Shown one piece after another: positions 5,153 through 7,066 of a DNA stretch of 7,066 nucleotides. The stretch's first letter is position 1. Every line of letters starts with the position of its first letter. The position numbers and the translations under genes are program-made. The notes below the pieces were generated by a model. The model made no database searches. It had not been told where the DNA came from and worked only from the letters and a program-made list of their open reading frames with translations. Source of the DNA: Alphaproteobacteria bacterium (GTDB lineage: Bacteria > Pseudomonadota > Alphaproteobacteria > Rs-D84); contig JAFOXU010000067.1 in assembly GCA_017425725.1 (NCBI GenBank), positions 1 to 7,066 on the forward strand, given 5' to 3'.

Positions 5153-6898
5153 ATGCTGTTTGGTAAAAAGTCTGGTATTAAAAATCGTAATCGTGAACGT
5201 TACGAACGTGTTCGCAGATTGTTGTGGATAAAATGCGAATCTTGTGGTCAGTTGGTGTATTACAAAGATTACAAAGAAAATAAGTATATTTGCCCACGTT
5301 GTGGCCGTGCGTTTATTATGAGTCCGAAACAACGTTTTGATTTATTGTTTGATGATAATTCATGGGAACGCTTGACACCACCTAATGTCTCTGATGATCC
5401 GTTACAGTTTGAAGACAGGGTTACGTATAAATCAAGATTGGCGGATGCTCGTTCTGAAACGGGGTGTTATGATGCTGTGACAACTGCAGATGGTATGATT
5501 GGCGGTGTGCCATCGACGGTATGTGTGTTGAATGGATATTTTATGATGGGGTCTATGGGGCGTGCTGCCGGTGATGCAATCGTCGCCGCAGTAGAGCATG
5601 CAATTGCAGAACACAGGCCTTTTATAATGGTTACATCCAGTGGCGGTGCCAGAATGCAAGAAAATATCTTGTCTTTGATGCAAATGGCACGCACAACTGT
5701 TGCTGTGAATAAATTGCACGCAAATGGCATTCCATACATTGTTTTATTAACAGACCCAACATTTGGTGGGGTCAGTGCATCATTTGCAATGCTGGGCGAT
5801 ATTCATATTGCAGAAAAAGGGGCCCGTGTTGGATTTGCAGGCCGTCGTGTGATTGAGCAGAATATCCGTGAAAAATTGCCAAGCAATTTCCAAACAGCAG
5901 ATTATTTGTATGAACATGGTATGGTTGATATGGTTGTTGCACGTGGTGATTTGCACGACAAAATCGCCAATATTTTACAGGTGTTAACAAAACAACCATG
6001 CGAACCAAAACAGATTAGTGTAAATACCCCAGAACACGATATTTCAAAGAAAATTCGTGGTATGGGCGAGAATGAGGCATACGATAAAGTCTTGTTGGCG
6101 CGTCATGAAAACAGACCGCATTTCTTGGACTATATTGATGGCATTGTTGATTGTTGGACATATCTGGCCGGTGACAGATTATATGCCGAAGATGCTGCGA
6201 TGGGTTCTGGTATTGGTTTTTGGCGTGGGATACCTGCGGTAATTATCGGACAAGAGCAGGGGCGTACAATCGAAACCAGACAAAAACATCGCTTTGGCAT
6301 GCCGAATCCAGACGGCTATCGCAAGGCGCAACGCATGATGAAATTGGCAGAAAAATTTAATTTGCCAATAATCTCACTGTTTGATACAGCCGGCGCATTC
6401 GCAGGACGTGAAGGCGAAGAACGTGGACAATCTCAGGCGGTGGCATCATCAATTGCCATGGGGTTATCTGTTGCAGCGCCGTATGTTGCGGTTAACGTTG
6501 GTCAGGGTGGGTCTGGTGGTGCGATTGCAATTGGTACAGGTGATCGTGTCTTGATGATGGAAAATGCAATATATTCTGTTATCGCCCCAGAATCATGCGC
6601 CAGCATTTTATGGCGTGATAATCAGTTCAAGGCGACTGCTGCGGCTGCGATGAAGTTGACAGCCAAAGATATGGCAAACTTGAACGTTATTGATGAAATT
6701 ATTCCAGAACCTGCCGGTGGTGCACATACAGACTGGCAGACAACGATGGAATTGTTGGCAAACGCAGTTGCGAAACATATTTCAGAACTGCAAGAAATTC
6801 CAGTATCTGAATTACCATCACGTCGTGCGGATAAATTCTTGTCAATGACGCGTGATGTTGAAATATATCAGCCAGAACACATCGGCGAAGAACATTAA
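5153..6898 (+). CDS. accDA: Fused acetyl-CoA carboxylase carboxyltransferase, beta (AccD) plus alpha (AccA)
   Basis: This 581-residue protein combines both carboxyltransferase subunits of acetyl-CoA carboxylase, which moves CO2 from carboxybiotin on BCCP to acetyl-CoA to give malonyl-CoA, the first committed step of fatty acid synthesis. Residues 1-~285 are AccD: a zinc ribbon (C28, C31, C47, C50), then the crotonase-like core with S-S-G-G-A-R-M-Q-E (162-170) and D-P-T-F-G-G-V-S-A-S-F. Residues ~305-581 are AccA, with R-P-H-F-L-D-Y (321-327), F-G-M-P-N-P-D-G-Y-R-K, E-E-R-G-Q-S and G-Q-G-G-S-G-G-A (450-457). Separate E. coli subunits total 623 residues; the AccA N-terminal helical region is reduced here to a linker of ~35. 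The frame is continuous with no stop. The start lies 5 bases after ihfB, with only a weak GGA upstream, so translational coupling is likely. Confidence 0.95.
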   Translation: MLFGKKSGIKNRNRERYERVRRLLWIKCESCGQLVYYKDYKENKYICPRCGRAFIMSPKQRFDLLFDDNSWERLTPPNVSDDPLQFEDRVTYKSRLADARSETGCYDAVTTADGMIGGVPSTVCVLNGYFMMGSMGRAAGDAIVAAVEHAIAEHRPFIMVTSSGGARMQENILSLMQMARTTVAVNKLHANGIPYIVLLTDPTFGGVSASFAMLGDIHIAEKGARVGFAGRRVIEQNIREKLPSNFQTADYLYEHGMVDMVVARGDLHDKIANILQVLTKQPCEPKQISVNTPEHDISKKIRGMGENEAYDKVLLARHENRPHFLDYIDGIVDCWTYLAGDRLYAEDAAMGSGIGFWRGIPAVIIGQEQGRTIETRQKHRFGMPNPDGYRKAQRMMKLAEKFNLPIISLFDTAGAFAGREGEERGQSQAVASSIAMGLSVAAPYVAVNVGQGGSGGAIAIGTGDRVLMMENAIYSVIAPESCASILWRDNQFKATAAAAMKLTAKDMANLNVIDEIIPEPAGGAHTDWQTTMELLANAVAKHISELQEIPVSELPSRRADKFLSMTRDVEIYQPEHIGEEH

Positions 6899-6900
6899 AT

Positions 6901-6923
6901 AAAGCCCCGTACAACGGGGCTTT
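6901..6923. terminator. Terminator of the ihfB-accDA operon
   Basis: AAAGCCCCGT (6901-6910), loop ACA and ACGGGGCTTT (6914-6923) form a perfect 10-bp GC-rich stem starting two bases after the stop codon. The T run after the stem is short (TTT then AAATATATAA), so termination relies on a strong hairpin. It is nearly symmetric and could also stop transcription coming from the right. Confidence 0.85.
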
Positions 6924-6940
6924 AAATATATAATTTATTG

Positions 6941-6995
6941 TACATTTATTAGTGTTTTTTATATGGTATTGGTATATGCTTAAACACTAAATGTA
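6941..6995. repeat. Imperfect long inverted repeat in AT-rich non-coding DNA
   Basis: TACATTT (6941-6947) plus AGTGTTT (6951-6957) pair with AAACACT (6982-6988) plus AAATGTA (6989-6995). That is 14 base pairs interrupted by a 3-base bulge (6948-6950), around a 24-base loop rich in TATGGTATTGGTATA. No open reading frame covers it. It is not an obvious intrinsic terminator, as the stem is AT-rich. It could be an RNA structure, a protein site or chance. Confidence 0.5.
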
Positions 6996-7050
6996 TAAAT
7001 AGTAGAATATATGATTTTATAGTATGTCTAGTTAAGTTGTTGTTATAAAA

Positions 7051-7066
7051 GTTGTACTTATGCAAC
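7051..7066. other. Small hairpin at the right window edge
   Basis: GTTGTA (7051-7056), loop CTTA and TGCAAC (7061-7066) can form a 6-bp RNA stem with one G-U pair, ending exactly at the last base. A direct repeat AAGTTGT occurs at 7034-7040 and 7049-7055. I cannot assign a function; the sequence continues outside the window. Confidence 0.35.

Noticed and set aside
5772..6008. Minus-strand frames opposite accDA
   Set aside because: They are shadows of a strongly conserved carboxyltransferase and carry no recognisable motifs.
7031..7066. CRISPR repeat at the right edge
   Set aside because: Only one copy is visible, with no spacer and no cas gene, so it is not listed as an array.

Overview
This window reads as chromosomal DNA of an AT-rich Gram-negative bacterium, most likely an alphaproteobacterium. 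The evidence is an IHF-beta-like gene next to accD, a Tat-exported AmiC-type amidase, an RF2 gene with the classical frameshift signal, and sigma70-like promoters (TTG... / TATAAT-like). The taxonomic call is inference; no rRNA is present. Nearly all of the window is housekeeping coding sequence, and I see no insertion sequence, phage gene or proven CRISPR array.

Layout from left to right. Bases 1-845 (minus) hold most of prfB (release factor 2), cut off by the left edge and interrupted near its start by the autoregulatory +1 frameshift site. It shares a compact divergent promoter region with an unrecognised, cysteine-rich secreted protein (941-2182, plus), which ends in an intrinsic terminator. 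Next is a Tat-exported AMIN/Amidase_3 cell-wall amidase (2259-3455, plus). A bidirectional terminator separates it from a convergent tRNA-Ser(CGA) (3491-3581, minus). Divergent from the tRNA is a small alkyltransferase-like protein of the Atl/YbaZ type (3665-4009, plus), which converges on a one-cysteine Prx6-type peroxiredoxin (4042-4722, minus). After a divergent intergenic region come an IHF-beta-like nucleoid protein (4869-5147, plus) and, five bases later, a fused acetyl-CoA carboxylase carboxyltransferase AccD-AccA (5153-6898, plus). That operon ends in a strong GC hairpin. The last ~140 bases are very AT-rich and non-coding, with a long imperfect inverted repeat and a small hairpin exactly at the window edge.

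Three observations stand out. First, three genes (prfB, the amidase, the Atl protein) have no Shine-Dalgarno sequence and carry a -10-like hexamer exactly 7 bases before the ATG, as expected for leaderless mRNAs; the 413-aa protein, the peroxiredoxin and ihfB have clear ribosome-binding sites. Second, accD and accA are fused into one ORF with a shortened AccA N-terminus, directly behind ihfB. Third, the 413-residue exported protein has 12 cysteines after its signal peptide and matches no family I recognise. There is no convincing evidence of a wholly new multi-gene system inside the window. The unexplained AT-rich right end is the most open place to look further.
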